A stretch of DNA of 64,000 bases from Alkalicoccobacillus murimartini (GTDB lineage Bacteria; Bacillota; Bacilli; Bacillales; Bacillaceae_D). Of this stretch, positions 33,784 to 43,903 are shown one piece after another. The position numbers and the translations under genes were made by a program. The stretch is from the NCBI RefSeq assembly GCF_030813245.1, contig NZ_JAUSUA010000002.1, positions 558,001 through 622,000 on the forward strand, in the 5' to 3' direction. Under the pieces are notes generated by a model. The model saw only the letters and a program-made list of their open reading frames with translations. It was not told the DNA's origin and made no database searches. Numbering within the stretch: position 1 is the first letter of the stretch; the number at the start of each line of letters is the position of its first letter.

Positions 33784-35631
33784 TTATGATGTTCTTTTTT
33801 CAGGATAATCTTCTTCCTCAACTTCAGTATGTTCATGATCAAACTCACTATCTAACTCAGGTTCTTCAAATAAATCAGCATCTTCATCCAATTCTTGCTC
33901 TACTAGATCTTGTTCAGTAGAGTGTTCATTCGGTCTAAACGTCTCCCTTGAAGTAAGTTTGAACTTCGTTACTTCATCAAGTAAACCGTTAGCAAGCTCC
34001 GTTAGAACCTCAGCAGATGAAGCAACTTCCTGCATCGCTGCAAGTTGCTGTTCAGTGCTAGCTGCCGCTTCCTCTGTGCTTTCTAAATTTGATTTTGATG
34101 CTTGATCCATATCTGTAATATGTTCATTTAAAGTTAGCGTTTGTTTCGCAATGCCTTGAGTAGCCGTTGACACTGTCATCATTTGTTTATTTACTTCTTC
34201 AATAGAAGACGAAATCTGTTCAAAGGATGTCCCAACTTCTTTCATTATAGAGGTACCTTCTGATACTTCTTCTGTACCCTTACGCATTTCCAATGCTGCT
34301 GCCTTAGCATCCTGCTGAATCGCCTTGATCATACGTTCAATTTCACCAGCTGAGGATTTTGATCCCTCTGCTAATTTTCTTACTTCATCAGCTACCACGG
34401 CAAAGCCCTTACCATGTTCACCTGCACGAGCTGCTTCAATCGCTGCATTTAGTGCCAGTAAATTTGTCTGTTCTGATAAGGATGTAATCAACTCTAATAT
34501 GTCACCAATTTCTTTCGATCGTGAATCTAACTGAACCATTACTTCTGCGGTTTTTCCTACAGTCTGATGTATATCTTCAATTTGTCCAATCGCTCGATCA
34601 ATGAGCTTTTTACCCTCTGTAGAACGTTCTTCCATTTGTAGAGAAGCTTCAGTAGCAGAAGCTGTAGCTATTGTAATATGTTCAACACTCTCCGCCATCG
34701 CATTCGAAGCTTTTAAACTATTTCGTGACAACGCAGAGCTGGACTCTGCAGAGCTATTTAGAGATTGAACTGTACTTGCTATTTGATTGGTTGCAGCCGA
34801 TGTTTCCTCTGAACTTGCCGATAACTGTTCTGCCGTTGCTGCTACATTCTCAGACATACTCGCTGTAGAACCAATTAAACTTCGTAGTGATTCTCTCATC
34901 TTATTAAATGATTCACCCAGTTTACCCAATTCATCCTTACTTTTCACTTGAATCGGTTCACCTGTCAAATCGCCCTCGCTAATAAGATCTGCTTCCTTCA
35001 CAAGTCTTTTTAGTGGGTTAGAAATTGAAGATGATAGACGAAGAGCTAAAATAACCATCACCACTGTGATAAAAATTGTTAACCCAATGACAATCCATTG
35101 TAGATTTGCAGATGATGTCTGATTTGCCTCAATAGTTGCCGCCATTTTATTCCGTTCTTCATCAGACATTTCCTGGAATTGAGCCGTTAAATTACGTGCA
35201 ATGGGTGTTGAACGGAGATTCATCATCGACCGCGCAAGATCTACACTGCCACTTTGATACATAGGAAAAACCTCGTTCGTTAAGACCCCTTCCCACGCAT
35301 GAATATAATCAATCGTTGAGATTAGCTCGTCTTCGTTAGATAACGCCATAAGCTCTTCTTCTAACTGTAACGATTCCTCTGTTAAGGCATTAAATTGTTC
35401 TAGGTATTCATCATCACCAAAGAGAACATAGCCTCTCGATAAAGCAAGTCGATCTGTAATATTAAAGGCCATTCTTTCCTTTATTAATAGCAAAGGAAAA
35501 TCTGTGTCTTGCATTTTTTCCATCCGTTCATTTGAACTATATAATGTAACAACACTATATATGGAGAAACCCAAAAATAAGATAATAATAACTAAAAAGT
35601 TACGCAAAAGCTTTCCCCGAACACTTTTCAA
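33784..35631 (-). CDS. methyl-accepting chemotaxis protein (paralogue 2)
   Basis: A 615-residue chemoreceptor with the same N-terminal architecture as its neighbour ([12 protein letters not shown] start, [22 protein letters not shown]-like sensor motif, HAMP, signalling domain). The hairpin tip is canonical: [38 protein letters not shown]. It adds a strongly acidic C-terminal tail ([32 protein letters not shown]) not ending in an obvious CheR/CheB tether. The pair looks like a tandem duplication in which the downstream copy has diverged. Confidence 0.92.
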   Translation of the reverse strand: MKSVRGKLLRNFLVIIILFLGFSIYSVVTLYSSNERMEKMQDTDFPLLLIKERMAFNITDRLALSRGYVLFGDDEYLEQFNALTEESLQLEEELMALSNEDELISTIDYIHAWEGVLTNEVFPMYQSGSVDLARSMMNLRSTPIARNLTAQFQEMSDEERNKMAATIEANQTSSANLQWIVIGLTIFITVVMVILALRLSSSISNPLKRLVKEADLISEGDLTGEPIQVKSKDELGKLGESFNKMRESLRSLIGSTASMSENVAATAEQLSASSEETSAATNQIASTVQSLNSSAESSSALSRNSLKASNAMAESVEHITIATASATEASLQMEERSTEGKKLIDRAIGQIEDIHQTVGKTAEVMVQLDSRSKEIGDILELITSLSEQTNLLALNAAIEAARAGEHGKGFAVVADEVRKLAEGSKSSAGEIERMIKAIQQDAKAAALEMRKGTEEVSEGTSIMKEVGTSFEQISSSIEEVNKQMMTVSTATQGIAKQTLTLNEHITDMDQASKSNLESTEEAAASTEQQLAAMQEVASSAEVLTELANGLLDEVTKFKLTSRETFRPNEHSTEQDLVEQELDEDADLFEEPELDSEFDHEHTEVEEEDYPEKRTS

Positions 35632-35843
35632 CAGTTACCACTCCTCTTGACGAAATATTGCAACTATAAAACCCTTACACCTTTTATATGTATCGGTTAA
35701 ACTTGTCTTTCATTTCAGCTTTTACCTATTATTCATGTAAGAAAATTCATGTTTATTAACTTTTATAGCACCTCTGCTTTTCATTCGTGCTTCTCCTTTA
35801 GTATAATGAAGATAGTTTAAAGGATAAGGGGAGTTCAAGCGAT

Positions 35844-36656
35844 ATGAAACGTTACAAAGCACTCACGATTGCCGGCTCAGATACGAGTGGCGGCGCAGGT
35901 ATTCAAGCTGACCTAAAAACTTTTCAAGAATTAGGTGTTTATGGAATGAACGCGCTAACGACCATTGTTGCGCAAAATCCACATTCAGGATGGGCGCACG
36001 AAGTCTTTCCAATTGACCCAACAATTACTGAAAAGCAAATAGAGACCGTTCTTGCAGGCATCGGTATCAACGCGGCTAAAACCGGGATGCTTGGCTCAAT
36101 CGATATCATTGAGCTCGTTGCTAAGAAAGTCGATCAATACAATATCAATAACTTAGTCGTAGACCCAGTTATGGTTTGTAAGGGTGCAGATGAAGCGCTA
36201 AATCCAGAAACGGATTCATGCTTACGTGATGTATTGGTTCCCAAAGCATTTGTGGTGACACCAAACCTATTTGAAGCTTCACAACTAACAGGAAAAGGAC
36301 CCATTACAACGGTAGATGAAATGAAAGAAGCAGCGGCTGCTATCTATGAGCTTGGTGCGAAAAACGTTGTCATCAAAGGTGGTAGCAAACTAGATCACCC
36401 TAACGCTGTCGATGTATTTTACGATGGCAAGGAGATGCAGTTGCTGGAGTCAGATGAAATCAATACAACGTATACTCACGGTGCAGGGTGTACTTTTGCT
36501 GCAGCCATTACTGCAGAGCTTGCTAAAGGAGCTACCGTACAAGAAGCTGTACTTAAAGCGAAACAATTTATTACAGCAGCCATTAAACATGGTGTGGAGC
36601 TTAATCAATATGTTGGATCAGTTAGCCATGGAGCGTTTAACGGCACGTATACGTGA
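35844..36656 (+). CDS. pdxK: pyridoxine/hydroxymethylpyrimidine kinase (PdxK/ThiD family)
   Basis: A 270-residue ribokinase-fold kinase. TIAGSDTSGGAGIQADLKTFQELGVYG is the substrate loop, VVDPVMVCKGADEAL carries the lid cysteine typical of the Bacillus PdxK enzymes, and THGAGCTFAAAITAELAKG is the anion hole/ATP site. The enzyme phosphorylates pyridoxine, pyridoxal or pyridoxamine and possibly HMP. B. subtilis pdxK (formerly thiD/ywdB) lies in the same ywd cluster. Own terminator follows. Confidence 0.9.
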   Translation: MKRYKALTIAGSDTSGGAGIQADLKTFQELGVYGMNALTTIVAQNPHSGWAHEVFPIDPTITEKQIETVLAGIGINAAKTGMLGSIDIIELVAKKVDQYNINNLVVDPVMVCKGADEALNPETDSCLRDVLVPKAFVVTPNLFEASQLTGKGPITTVDEMKEAAAAIYELGAKNVVIKGGSKLDHPNAVDVFYDGKEMQLLESDEINTTYTHGAGCTFAAAITAELAKGATVQEAVLKAKQFITAAIKHGVELNQYVGSVSHGAFNGTYT

Positions 36657-36687
36657 TTGGAGACTTTCCAAATTTCTTTATAGTTAT

Positions 36688-36728
36688 AACGAAGTGGACG
36701 AGACGGACATGTCCACTTCGTTTTTTAT
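36688..36728 (+). terminator. pdxK terminator
   Basis: AACGAAGTGGAC / GTCCACTTCGTT stem and TTTTTTATTTTA. Confidence 0.9.
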
Positions 36729-36741
36729 TTTACCGTTTGGA

Positions 36742-36985
36742 TGGTAGTATTTTAGTTACAAAAAAAACCGAAGCATTATGCTGTTACCAGGCATAGTGCT
36801 TCGGTTTTTTGTTCAATTATAATAGAGTTGAGAGAGTTACTACCGCTCCGGACATACATTCCGCACCCGCGCGCGGCTGGTGAGTCTCCATGTATGTCCT
36901 GCGCTGGTTTTGGCTAATCAATAAGAAGCGTTGAGTTACTTACGCCTTTTCATTCATTCCCCTTCTTCTGTCCTAAACCCTTCAT
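36742..36985. repeat. dispersed repeat element, copy A
   Basis: Fills the 335 bases between pdxK and copA. It starts with a terminator-like hairpin (ACCGAAGCATTATGC..GGCATAGTGCTTCGGT plus T-run, about 36768-36811). A CCGCTCCGGACATACATTCC block follows, then a distal TGTATGTCC that can close a long stem on GGACATACA, then TGAGTTACTTACGCC and CGCCTTTTCAT. Shares all blocks with the copy at 49.8 kb and several with that at 63 kb. The outer inverted repeats are decayed here. Confidence 0.8.
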
Positions 36986-36990
36986 TATAT

Positions 36991-39408
36991 CTATCCATTT
37001 TTAAGTTTTATTCGTTGCAGACGCAGTGCATTCAAAACAACGGATACTGAACTGAATGCCATCGCTGCACCGGCAACCCATGGGGCTAGAAAGCCAGCTG
37101 CCGCAATAGGGATACCAATGCAGTTATAGGCTAATGCCCAAAATAAGTTCTGCTTGATGTTCCGAATGGTTAATCGACTAACATGAATAGCATCAGCAAT
37201 TCGGTTTAGGTCTCCCCGCACAAGTGTCACATCGGCGGCTTCTATTGCAATATCCGTTCCTGTGCCTACTGCCATGCCTATATCTGCTGTAGCAAGTGCG
37301 GGTGCATCGTTTATTCCATCACCAACCATTGCAACTCGTTTTCCTTGTTTCTGAAGCCTTCTCACTTCTTCTGCCTTTTCCTCTGGCAGAACCTCAGCAA
37401 TCGTTTGATGGATGCCTGCTTGTTTTGCAATCGCCTCTGCTGTTTGCTTGTTATCACCTGTGACCATATAGACATCCAGATTCATTTTTTGTAGACGTTT
37501 GATTGCATCAGCTGAGGATGATTTAATTGTATCGGCAACCGCAATAATTCCAGCAAGCTGTCCATCTATAGCAAACAGCATGGCTGTTTTACCTTGTGAT
37601 TCGAACTGAAGCATCGTTTCACTTGCATCTGAGATGTCAATTCCATGACTGTCCATTAGCCTTCTTGTTCCCGCAAGGACTTGCTTACCTGAAAGATTTG
37701 CTTCAATACCAAATCCAGCAACGGCTTTAAAGGATTCCGTGTCGATAAACTCTATCCCTCTTTCTTGAACACCCTTAACGATGGCCGTTGCCAAAGGATG
37801 TTCAGAGTTGCGTTCAGCTGATCCTGCTAGCTTCAAAAGTTGATCTTCTTCAATGCCGTTGGCCGTCCAAACGTCTGTAAGAACTGGTTCACCATGTGTA
37901 ACGGTTCCTGTTTTATCAAGAAGAATAGCATCTACTAAATACGTTGCTTCAAGATGTTCTCCTCCTCTAAATAAAATGCCATGTTCAGCAGCTCGACCAG
38001 AGCCAGCCATGATAGAGGTTGGCGTAGCAAGACCTAAAGCGCACGGACATGCAATAACAAGCACTGCAATAAATACTTCAAGAGCTGTACCAAGCTCTCC
38101 TGGCATATAAACAAAATACCAGATCACAAAGGTTAATACCGCAATCCCAACAACGATCGGTACAAAAACACCCGAGATACGGTCTGCCACTCGTTGTATA
38201 GGCGCCTTGGAGTTTTGAGCCTGCTCAACAATTCGTACTATTTGCGATAAAACCGTTGAGTTCCCTACCTGTTCCGCTCGAACATGCAATGATCCATTAT
38301 TATTAAGGGTTGAACCTAATACAGTATCCCCTACCCCTTTATCAACCGGTACACTTTCACCTGTTAGCATTGATTCGTCTAATGCTGCCTGCCCTTTAAC
38401 AATACGCCCATCTACCGGTATTTTTTCTCCAGGTTTGATAAGTAATAGATCGCCTACCTTAACATCCGAAACAGGCACTTCATATTCCACACCATCTTTA
38501 CTCAATCGCGCAGTCTTTGCTTGTAGGCCCATTAATTTCTTAATGGCATCTGACGAACGGCCCTTTGCATTGGCTTCTAATAGTTTACCTAGAATAATTA
38601 GTGTAATAAGAACAGCACTCGTTTCAAAATACAGCTCTACCATATGAGCATGTGAACCGATAGATTGAAAGGATAAATAAACACTATAGAAATAAGCAGC
38701 GGATGTTCCCATAGCTACAAGTACATCCATATTAGCTGATCTGTTACGTAGTGCTTTATAGGCTCCCACATAAAAAGGGTACCCAATTACAAATTGAACA
38801 GGAGTCGCCAATGCCATCTGAAACCAAGGATTCATGAACAGATCAGGCAGCCAAATAAACGATGTAAATTGAAAATGGCTGACCATCGCCCAAAGTAATG
38901 GAAAGGACAAAAGAGCTGATATCAAAAATCGATACGTTTGTTTTTTCATTTCTTTCTGACGATAATCCTTGGGTGACTGGTCCACTACCTTTTTCTTTAA
39001 GGTAAATCCAAGCTTATCAATGGAATTCTCCATATCCTCAGCTGTAAGGTGATCCTTGTCATAAACAACCGTCGCTGTTTCCAAGGCTAGATTTACAGTT
39101 GCACTTCTGACGCCATCCAGTTTAGTTAACCTTTTTTCGATCCTACTAGAACAAGACGCACAAGTCATGCCTAGAACCTCAAACTCTTGCGTATCCATCA
39201 CTACACCGTACCCTAATGCTTCGATCTTGCTATATATATCAACGGGTTTGGACTTTGTTCCATCATATAAGACGGTGGCTCGCTCCAAGGCGCTATTCAC
39301 GTGAATGCTCTCTACACCTTCCAGCCGTTGTACCCCTTTTTCAATACGAGTTGCACATGCTGAACACGTCATCCCACTAACTTGCATACTCATTTCTTTT
39401 TTACTCAT
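36991..39408 (-). CDS. copA: copper-exporting P1B-type ATPase
   Basis: An 805-residue Cu(I) efflux ATPase. Two N-terminal heavy-metal-associated domains carry GMTCSAC (Cys15, Cys18) and GMTCASC (Cys83, Cys86). Eight transmembrane segments include the CPC ion site ([13 protein letters not shown]). The actuator TGES loop ([13 protein letters not shown]), phosphorylation DKTGT, HP motif (SEHPLA) and [10 protein letters not shown] hinge are intact. It pumps cytosolic Cu+ out. It lies 60 bases downstream of copZ, the operon controlled by the CsoR-type operator at 39720. No csoR gene is in the window. Confidence 0.97.
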   Translation of the reverse strand: MSKKEMSMQVSGMTCSACATRIEKGVQRLEGVESIHVNSALERATVLYDGTKSKPVDIYSKIEALGYGVVMDTQEFEVLGMTCASCSSRIEKRLTKLDGVRSATVNLALETATVVYDKDHLTAEDMENSIDKLGFTLKKKVVDQSPKDYRQKEMKKQTYRFLISALLSFPLLWAMVSHFQFTSFIWLPDLFMNPWFQMALATPVQFVIGYPFYVGAYKALRNRSANMDVLVAMGTSAAYFYSVYLSFQSIGSHAHMVELYFETSAVLITLIILGKLLEANAKGRSSDAIKKLMGLQAKTARLSKDGVEYEVPVSDVKVGDLLLIKPGEKIPVDGRIVKGQAALDESMLTGESVPVDKGVGDTVLGSTLNNNGSLHVRAEQVGNSTVLSQIVRIVEQAQNSKAPIQRVADRISGVFVPIVVGIAVLTFVIWYFVYMPGELGTALEVFIAVLVIACPCALGLATPTSIMAGSGRAAEHGILFRGGEHLEATYLVDAILLDKTGTVTHGEPVLTDVWTANGIEEDQLLKLAGSAERNSEHPLATAIVKGVQERGIEFIDTESFKAVAGFGIEANLSGKQVLAGTRRLMDSHGIDISDASETMLQFESQGKTAMLFAIDGQLAGIIAVADTIKSSSADAIKRLQKMNLDVYMVTGDNKQTAEAIAKQAGIHQTIAEVLPEEKAEEVRRLQKQGKRVAMVGDGINDAPALATADIGMAVGTGTDIAIEAADVTLVRGDLNRIADAIHVSRLTIRNIKQNLFWALAYNCIGIPIAAAGFLAPWVAGAAMAFSSVSVVLNALRLQRIKLKNG

Positions 39409-39468
39409 ATTCCCACCCCTAAAGGAAAAGAGTCGTTCGTGACGACTCCTACATTTACTACATACTAC

Positions 39469-39678
39469 TTATTTAGTTACATCAAAACCCTGGTCTTCAA
39501 TCGTCTCTATGATCTCTGACAAAGGTACCTGACTTTCCTCAAAACGAATCTCTACACTTGCTTGTCCAAGGTCCACTTTAACGGTTTCAACACCGCTTAG
39601 CTTTCCAACATTACTCTCAACAGCGTTAACACAATGTTGACAAGACATTCCGGTCACATTTAATGTACTGTTTTTCAT
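39469..39678 (-). CDS. copZ: copper chaperone CopZ
   Basis: A 69-residue HMA-fold metallochaperone with GMSCQHCVNAVESNVGKLSGV (Cu-binding CxxC) and the usual beta-alpha-beta-beta-alpha-beta length. It delivers Cu(I) to the CopA N-terminal domains. First gene of the copZ-copA operon; GAGGAG ribosome site just upstream of the ATG. Confidence 0.95.
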   Translation of the reverse strand: MKNSTLNVTGMSCQHCVNAVESNVGKLSGVETVKVDLGQASVEIRFEESQVPLSEIIETIEDQGFDVTK

Positions 39679-39716
39679 GATAACTCCTCCTCAAGCTTTA
39701 TATTAATCACAGTGTA

Positions 39717-39734
39717 CTATACCCTATGGGGGTA
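39717..39734 (-). promoter_or_regulatory. CsoR-type copper operator overlapping the copZA promoter
   Basis: TACCCTATGGGGGTA at 39720-39734 fits the TACCC-N4-GGGGTA pseudo-palindrome of CsoR. The minus-strand -10 TATAGT (39722-39717) overlaps it, so CsoR binding would block polymerase until Cu(I) is present. Confidence 0.8.
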
Positions 39735-39750
39735 ATCAAGTTATACGCAT

Positions 39751-39785
39751 AAAAAAGCCTCTCTCTTATAAAAGAGAGAGGCTTT
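39751..39785 (-). terminator. glnA terminator
   Basis: Minus-strand AAAGCCTCTCTCTT / AAGAGAGAGGCTTTTTTA hairpin with T-run. Confidence 0.9.
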
Positions 39786-39797
39786 ATCCATATAAAA

Positions 39798-41156
39798 TTA
39801 AAATTTAGATTGGTAAGCAGAAATTTCCCAGTCATGTACAGTTGTACGGAACTCATCCCACTCGCCTTGTTTTAATTTAAGATATTCATTAAAAGCATGT
39901 TCGCCTAGAGTTTCTTCACCAATTTTACCTGTTGCAAAGCGATCTAAAGCTTGCTCTAGGCTTGTTGGAAGGTTATCAATTCCACGTTCTTCAATTTCTG
40001 CAGGAGTCATACTGAAGATATCTGCATCAACTGAAGCAGGTGCAGCAAGCTCACGCTCCACACCATCAATACCAGCAGCTGCAATAACAGCAAATGCAAG
40101 ATATGGATTAGCAGATGGATCTGGACAACGAATCTCTACACGAGTTCCCGGACCACGAGTAGCAGGAATACGAATTAATGCAGAACGGTTTGACGCAGAC
40201 CATGCAATGTAACATGGAGCTTCATAACCTGGAACCAAACGCTTATATGAGTTAACCAATGGGTTGGTAACAGCAACAAAATCCTTCACATTATCAATTA
40301 GTCCACCGATAAAGCTATATGCTGTTGAAGATAGACCCAATTTATCGGAATCATCATAAAAAGAGTTTTCTTGTTTCTCATCATTAAATAATGAGATGTT
40401 TACATGCATACCATTCCCGTTTGCACCGGCAAGTGGTTTTGGCATAAACGTTGCATGTAGTCCAAATTGTTTTGCTACTGTTTTTACTACCCATTTGTAT
40501 GTTGTAGCTGCATCTGCAGACGCCAACGCATCCGCATACTTAAAGTTAATCTCGTGTTGACCTTCTGCCACTTCATGGTGGGAAGCTTCAATTGTAAATC
40601 CAAGCATCTTAAGTGCTTTATAGATAGCCAATCGAACTTTTTCACCGTCATCCTTTGGAGATGGCTCAAAGTATCCACCTACATCTTGAGTACGTTGAGT
40701 TGGCAGTCCATATTCATCCGTTTCAAATAAGAAAAATTCAAGCTCAGGTCCGACACTGATAGAGAAACCATGATCTTTTGCTCTCTTCACTGTCTTCTTA
40801 AGTACGTTTCGAGGATCTCCTTCGAAATCGGACCCGTCAGGCTTTTTTACACTACACAGGAAGCGCGCTTCCGAATATCCTTCTTCTTCTGTCCAAGGCA
40901 GTACAGCAAAAGTTGTAATATCCGGAACAAGGTAAAGGTCAGACTGATTGATAGGCGTGAATCCAGTAATGGAAGAACCGTCAAACATCGTTTCTCCATT
41001 TACTGCCTGACCTAGTTGCTCAGCTGTAATGGTTACGTGCTTTAATGTACCTTCCAAATCAACAAACTGCATATGCAGTAATTCTACACTTTTCTTCTCG
41101 ATCGTTTCCTTGATAGTTTCTATAATGCTTTCTCTAGTTGGCGCATTTACCGACAT
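39798..41156 (-). CDS. glnA: glutamine synthetase type I
   Basis: A 452-residue GSI-alpha enzyme (EC 6.3.1.2), ATP-dependent amidation of glutamate. Visible motifs: MFDGSSITGF (latch/Asp50-like), GPELEFFLF, EGQHEINFKYADAL, the KPLAGANGNGMHVN ATP region, and NRSALIRIP..GPGTRVEIRCPDPSANPYLAF. The short GSI form lacking the adenylylation Tyr loop is feedback-inhibited and acts as co-regulator of GlnR/TnrA. It is not preceded by glnR, unlike B. subtilis glnRA. Start at 41156 (AAGGAAG nine bases upstream). The promoter region carries two GlnR/TnrA-like boxes. Confidence 0.97.
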   Translation of the reverse strand: MSVNAPTRESIIETIKETIEKKSVELLHMQFVDLEGTLKHVTITAEQLGQAVNGETMFDGSSITGFTPINQSDLYLVPDITTFAVLPWTEEEGYSEARFLCSVKKPDGSDFEGDPRNVLKKTVKRAKDHGFSISVGPELEFFLFETDEYGLPTQRTQDVGGYFEPSPKDDGEKVRLAIYKALKMLGFTIEASHHEVAEGQHEINFKYADALASADAATTYKWVVKTVAKQFGLHATFMPKPLAGANGNGMHVNISLFNDEKQENSFYDDSDKLGLSSTAYSFIGGLIDNVKDFVAVTNPLVNSYKRLVPGYEAPCYIAWSASNRSALIRIPATRGPGTRVEIRCPDPSANPYLAFAVIAAAGIDGVERELAAPASVDADIFSMTPAEIEERGIDNLPTSLEQALDRFATGKIGEETLGEHAFNEYLKLKQGEWDEFRTTVHDWEISAYQSKF

Positions 41157-41176
41157 CCCCACACACTTCCTTTTCA

Positions 41177-41193
41177 TGTAATCTTATTTAACA
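41177..41193. promoter_or_regulatory. GlnR/TnrA-like box 2 in the glnA leader
   Basis: TGTAATCTTATTTAACA agrees with TGTNANATTTTNTNACA except for two positions. It lies downstream of the predicted start, as expected for repression. Confidence 0.55.
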
Positions 41194-41210
41194 CAATCTT
41201 GTTATCTTTT

Positions 41211-41239
41211 ACTTTATGAAACTCAGTGCTTCAATGCAA
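41211..41239 (-). promoter_or_regulatory. glnA promoter
   Basis: Minus-strand TTGCAT (41239-41234) and TAAAGT (41216-41211) with a 17-base spacer, placed between the two boxes. Confidence 0.55.
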
Positions 41240-41245
41240 TCGATA

Positions 41246-41262
41246 TGTAAGATTATCTAACA
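41246..41262. promoter_or_regulatory. GlnR/TnrA box 1 upstream of glnA
   Basis: TGTAAGATTATCTAACA has one mismatch to TGTNANATTTTNTNACA. Centre is about 50 bases upstream of the predicted start. Confidence 0.75.
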
Positions 41263-41401
41263 AGGAAATCTGTTGTTAAAACTTAGTAAACCTAGATGGC
41301 GCAAGGGGTAAAGCGCTTTATCTGTTTAAAATGAGTTTTCTAAATATTCCTTAGAGAGGTAATTCATTAACGAATTACCTCTCTCCTTATTTATTTGATT
41401 A

Positions 41402-41842
41402 TTACGTTCGAGCAGGTTCTTCCGGATTTTCTGGAGGTGCCTTACGAACAAGCGCAAGAATTCCAGCGATTACAAATAAGATTGCAGGTAAGATGATTAG
41501 ATACCAGATAGTGACAAGGCTAATAACAGCTGCTAATAACCACATTATCCCCGAGAAAACTGGCTTCTTCTTTACTAATACAGACGCAACAATGCCTAAA
41601 ACGATCGAAGCAACTAAAGCGACAACGACGATCCACCCATTTGCGACAAAGTAATCAATTACTTGATCAAATCCAATATCTTCTCCTGTTGGATTGATTT
41701 CAGGATCTTGTAACATCGTCTCAATTTGCCTTTGACTGTCTGGAGAAGTGAAACCTATGGTCAAAATAGTAACTAACAATGCCCCGATTGACATCATAAT
41801 AACTCCAATAATCCCCAATACTCTTTCCGCTGTTCTTTTCAT
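41402..41842 (-). CDS. DUF4064 domain-containing membrane protein
   Basis: A 146-residue protein with four transmembrane helices. The first half (TAERVLGIIGVIMMSIGALLV..) and acidic loop (SPDSQRQIETMLQDPEINPTGEDIGFDQ) match the DUF4064 family of Bacillus. Function unknown. An inverted repeat (GAGAGGTAATTC..GAATTACCTCTC, 41354-41386) follows but lacks a minus-strand T-run, so read-through toward glnA is possible. Confidence 0.8.
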   Translation of the reverse strand: MKRTAERVLGIIGVIMMSIGALLVTILTIGFTSPDSQRQIETMLQDPEINPTGEDIGFDQVIDYFVANGWIVVVALVASIVLGIVASVLVKKKPVFSGIMWLLAAVISLVTIWYLIILPAILFVIAGILALVRKAPPENPEEPART

Positions 41843-41950
41843 ACATTACAACTCCCATTCCTCTATGTATTTCTTAGATACCATCCTTACTATTGTATTA
41901 CATCATCGAATTGCTCGTAAATGCTGATAAAATATAAATCTTCAATATAA

Positions 41951-41986
41951 TAAAAAAACCTGAACACGCATTAGGCGGTTCAGGTT
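41951..41986 (-). terminator. cshA terminator
   Basis: Minus-strand AACCTGAAC..GTTCAGGTTTTTTTA hairpin. Confidence 0.85.
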
Positions 41987-41993
41987 CGGATTC

Positions 41994-43514
41994 TTACTTA
42001 TTATAAGCGTGTTTCTTAGGCTTACGGCTTTGACCTTGGCTGCTGCTAGTATTACTACTTCCACCACGACCTTCACGACGTCCACCACCGCTACCACGGT
42101 TCTCGCCTCCACGTCCACCTTGACGGCGACGATCATCTTGACGATAGCGTGATTTTCCACCGCCACCACCATCTCGACGAGGTTTTTTCGAACGAAGTGG
42201 TGCTTCATCAGTTAAACGAACTGGTGTTGCATCAGGCTCTTTTGTTAGAAGCTTTAATGCTGCAGATAAAGCTGTAGTAGCATCAGTATCTTTAAGAAGC
42301 TCTTCTGCAGCTCCACGATAAGATTCTGCTCCATTTTCAACTTCAGTCAACGCACGCAATTGCTCAATAGCAAGCTTTTGTTGGCCTTCAATGGCTTGCT
42401 CTAATGTTGGAGCATTGTGACGAACCATTTTTTTCTTAGAAACACGTTCAATTGCTTTGATATGATCTCTTTCACGAGGTGTACCAAATGTAACCGCGAT
42501 TCCAGAACGTCCTGCGCGACCTGTACGTCCAATACGGTGTACATAGCTTTCAGGGTCCTGTGGAAGATCAAAGTTGTAAACGTGAGATACTCCACTAATG
42601 TCTAGTCCACGAGCAGCCACATCTGTAGCTACAAGAACATCAATTAGGCCGGTTTTGAATTTACGAAGAACGCTATCACGTTTCGCTTGATTCAAGTCAC
42701 CATGAATACCTTCTGCACGATATCCTCGTTTGATTAGAGCTTCAGCAAGTTCATCTACACGACGTTTTGTACGACCAAATACAATCGCAAGTTCTGGAAC
42801 TTGAATGTCAATAAGACGAGTTAACGCGTCAAACTTCTCACGCTCGTATACCTCGATATATTGTTGCTCAATGTTTTCCATTGTTACTTCTGTTGATTTA
42901 ACAGCAATAACTTCTGGTGAGTCCATGAACGTTGTTGCTAGCTTTTCAATACGCTTAGGCATTGTTGCTGAGAATAGAAGTGTTTGACGCTCAGATGGAG
43001 TTTCTTTCAAGATGGTCTCAATATCTTCAATGAATCCCATGTTCAACATTTCATCTGCTTCATCAAGGACAACTGTGTCTACTTGATCAAGTAGAATCGT
43101 TTTACGACGCATGTGATCCATCAAACGACCTGGTGTTGCGACCACGATATGTGGATTCTGTTTTAAATCGCGGATTTGTTTACGCATGTCTTGACCACCG
43201 TAAACAACAACTGTGCGTACACCTTTTTTGCGGCCAAATTTAATTAATGACTCAGCAACTTGATTTGCAAGTTCGCGTGTTGGCGCAATAACCAATCCTT
43301 GAACTTCACGTTTATCAATATTAATTCTTTCTACTAATGGAACACCAAATGCTCCTGTTTTCCCTGTTCCTGTCTGTGCTTGACCAATGATGTCAATCCC
43401 TTTTAATGCTTTTGGAATTGTTGCTTCCTGGATTGGTGTTGCTTGATCAAACCCCATACCTGTAACTGCCTGAACCACTTGCTCGCTCAGATTAAAATCA
43501 TAAAATGTTGCCAA
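41994..43514 (-). CDS. cshA: DEAD-box ATP-dependent RNA helicase CshA
   Basis: A 506-residue RNA helicase. Q motif FDQATPIQ, motif [19 protein letters not shown] (VLDEADEML), [14 protein letters not shown] and [10 protein letters not shown] are all intact. The C-terminal tail is a basic Gly/Arg-rich RNA-binding region ([22 protein letters not shown]). CshA acts in the Bacillus RNA degradosome-like assembly, ribosome assembly and cold adaptation. The start is TTG with AAGGAGA eight bases upstream, and the leader is long and structured. Confidence 0.95.
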   Translation of the reverse strand: MATFYDFNLSEQVVQAVTGMGFDQATPIQEATIPKALKGIDIIGQAQTGTGKTGAFGVPLVERINIDKREVQGLVIAPTRELANQVAESLIKFGRKKGVRTVVVYGGQDMRKQIRDLKQNPHIVVATPGRLMDHMRRKTILLDQVDTVVLDEADEMLNMGFIEDIETILKETPSERQTLLFSATMPKRIEKLATTFMDSPEVIAVKSTEVTMENIEQQYIEVYEREKFDALTRLIDIQVPELAIVFGRTKRRVDELAEALIKRGYRAEGIHGDLNQAKRDSVLRKFKTGLIDVLVATDVAARGLDISGVSHVYNFDLPQDPESYVHRIGRTGRAGRSGIAVTFGTPRERDHIKAIERVSKKKMVRHNAPTLEQAIEGQQKLAIEQLRALTEVENGAESYRGAAEELLKDTDATTALSAALKLLTKEPDATPVRLTDEAPLRSKKPRRDGGGGGKSRYRQDDRRRQGGRGGENRGSGGGRREGRGGSSNTSSSQGQSRKPKKHAYNK

Positions 43515-43523
43515 ATGACAAAT

Positions 43524-43727
43524 CTCCTTTAGGGCACCCTTCAGATGGTGACACGCTAGTCAGCCTTTCATCTCCACTTGGAGACGCGTAAATTATAACG
43601 CAGAAAGACCATACCCCTAACAACCTGGATATGGTCGTCTGCCTGAATATATGTGTCGCCTACATACTAAGGCGCTTATAGTTTTTTTTCCAATGTTAAT
43701 CATATCACGGCTGATGACTTAACGCAA
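43524..43727 (-). promoter_or_regulatory. cshA promoter and structured 5' leader
   Basis: The 390 bases between cshA and the peptide array hold no gene on the minus strand. TTGCGT (43727-43722) and TATGAT (43704-43699) are spaced 17. A leader of about 180 nt follows with several potential stems: GCGCC/GGCG, GACCATA/TATGGTC, TCTCC/GGAGA and CACC/GGGTG, before the ribosome site. A second TATAAT inside the leader might be an internal promoter. Confidence 0.45.
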
Positions 43728-43903
43728 TGGGCGCTTATTCTTTTACCTGTTAGATCTGCTCTCATGTGAGTTCAAATCATTAAATATGCTGACCTAAAAA
43801 ATAAAAATCTATACTTTTTTAAAAAAAGTTTTAAAAATAGTGATCCCTTGTCCTACTCTTTGCGTTACCTAATTGAAACCAGCAAAAAAGGGGGGTCAAA
43901 CAC

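Noticed and set aside
35640-35843. Regulatory element between chemoreceptor 2 and pdxK.
   Set aside because: AT-rich sequence without a repeat or hairpin I could defend beyond ordinary promoters.
36830-36985. tRNA or riboswitch in the GC-richer stretch after pdxK.
   Set aside because: No cloverleaf or known aptamer core; it matches the dispersed repeat element instead.
41942-42208. Minus-strand frame of 88 codons rich in Val and Ala over the cshA 3' end.
   Set aside because: Frame-shifted reading of the Gly/Arg-rich helicase tail; crosses the cshA stop and terminator.
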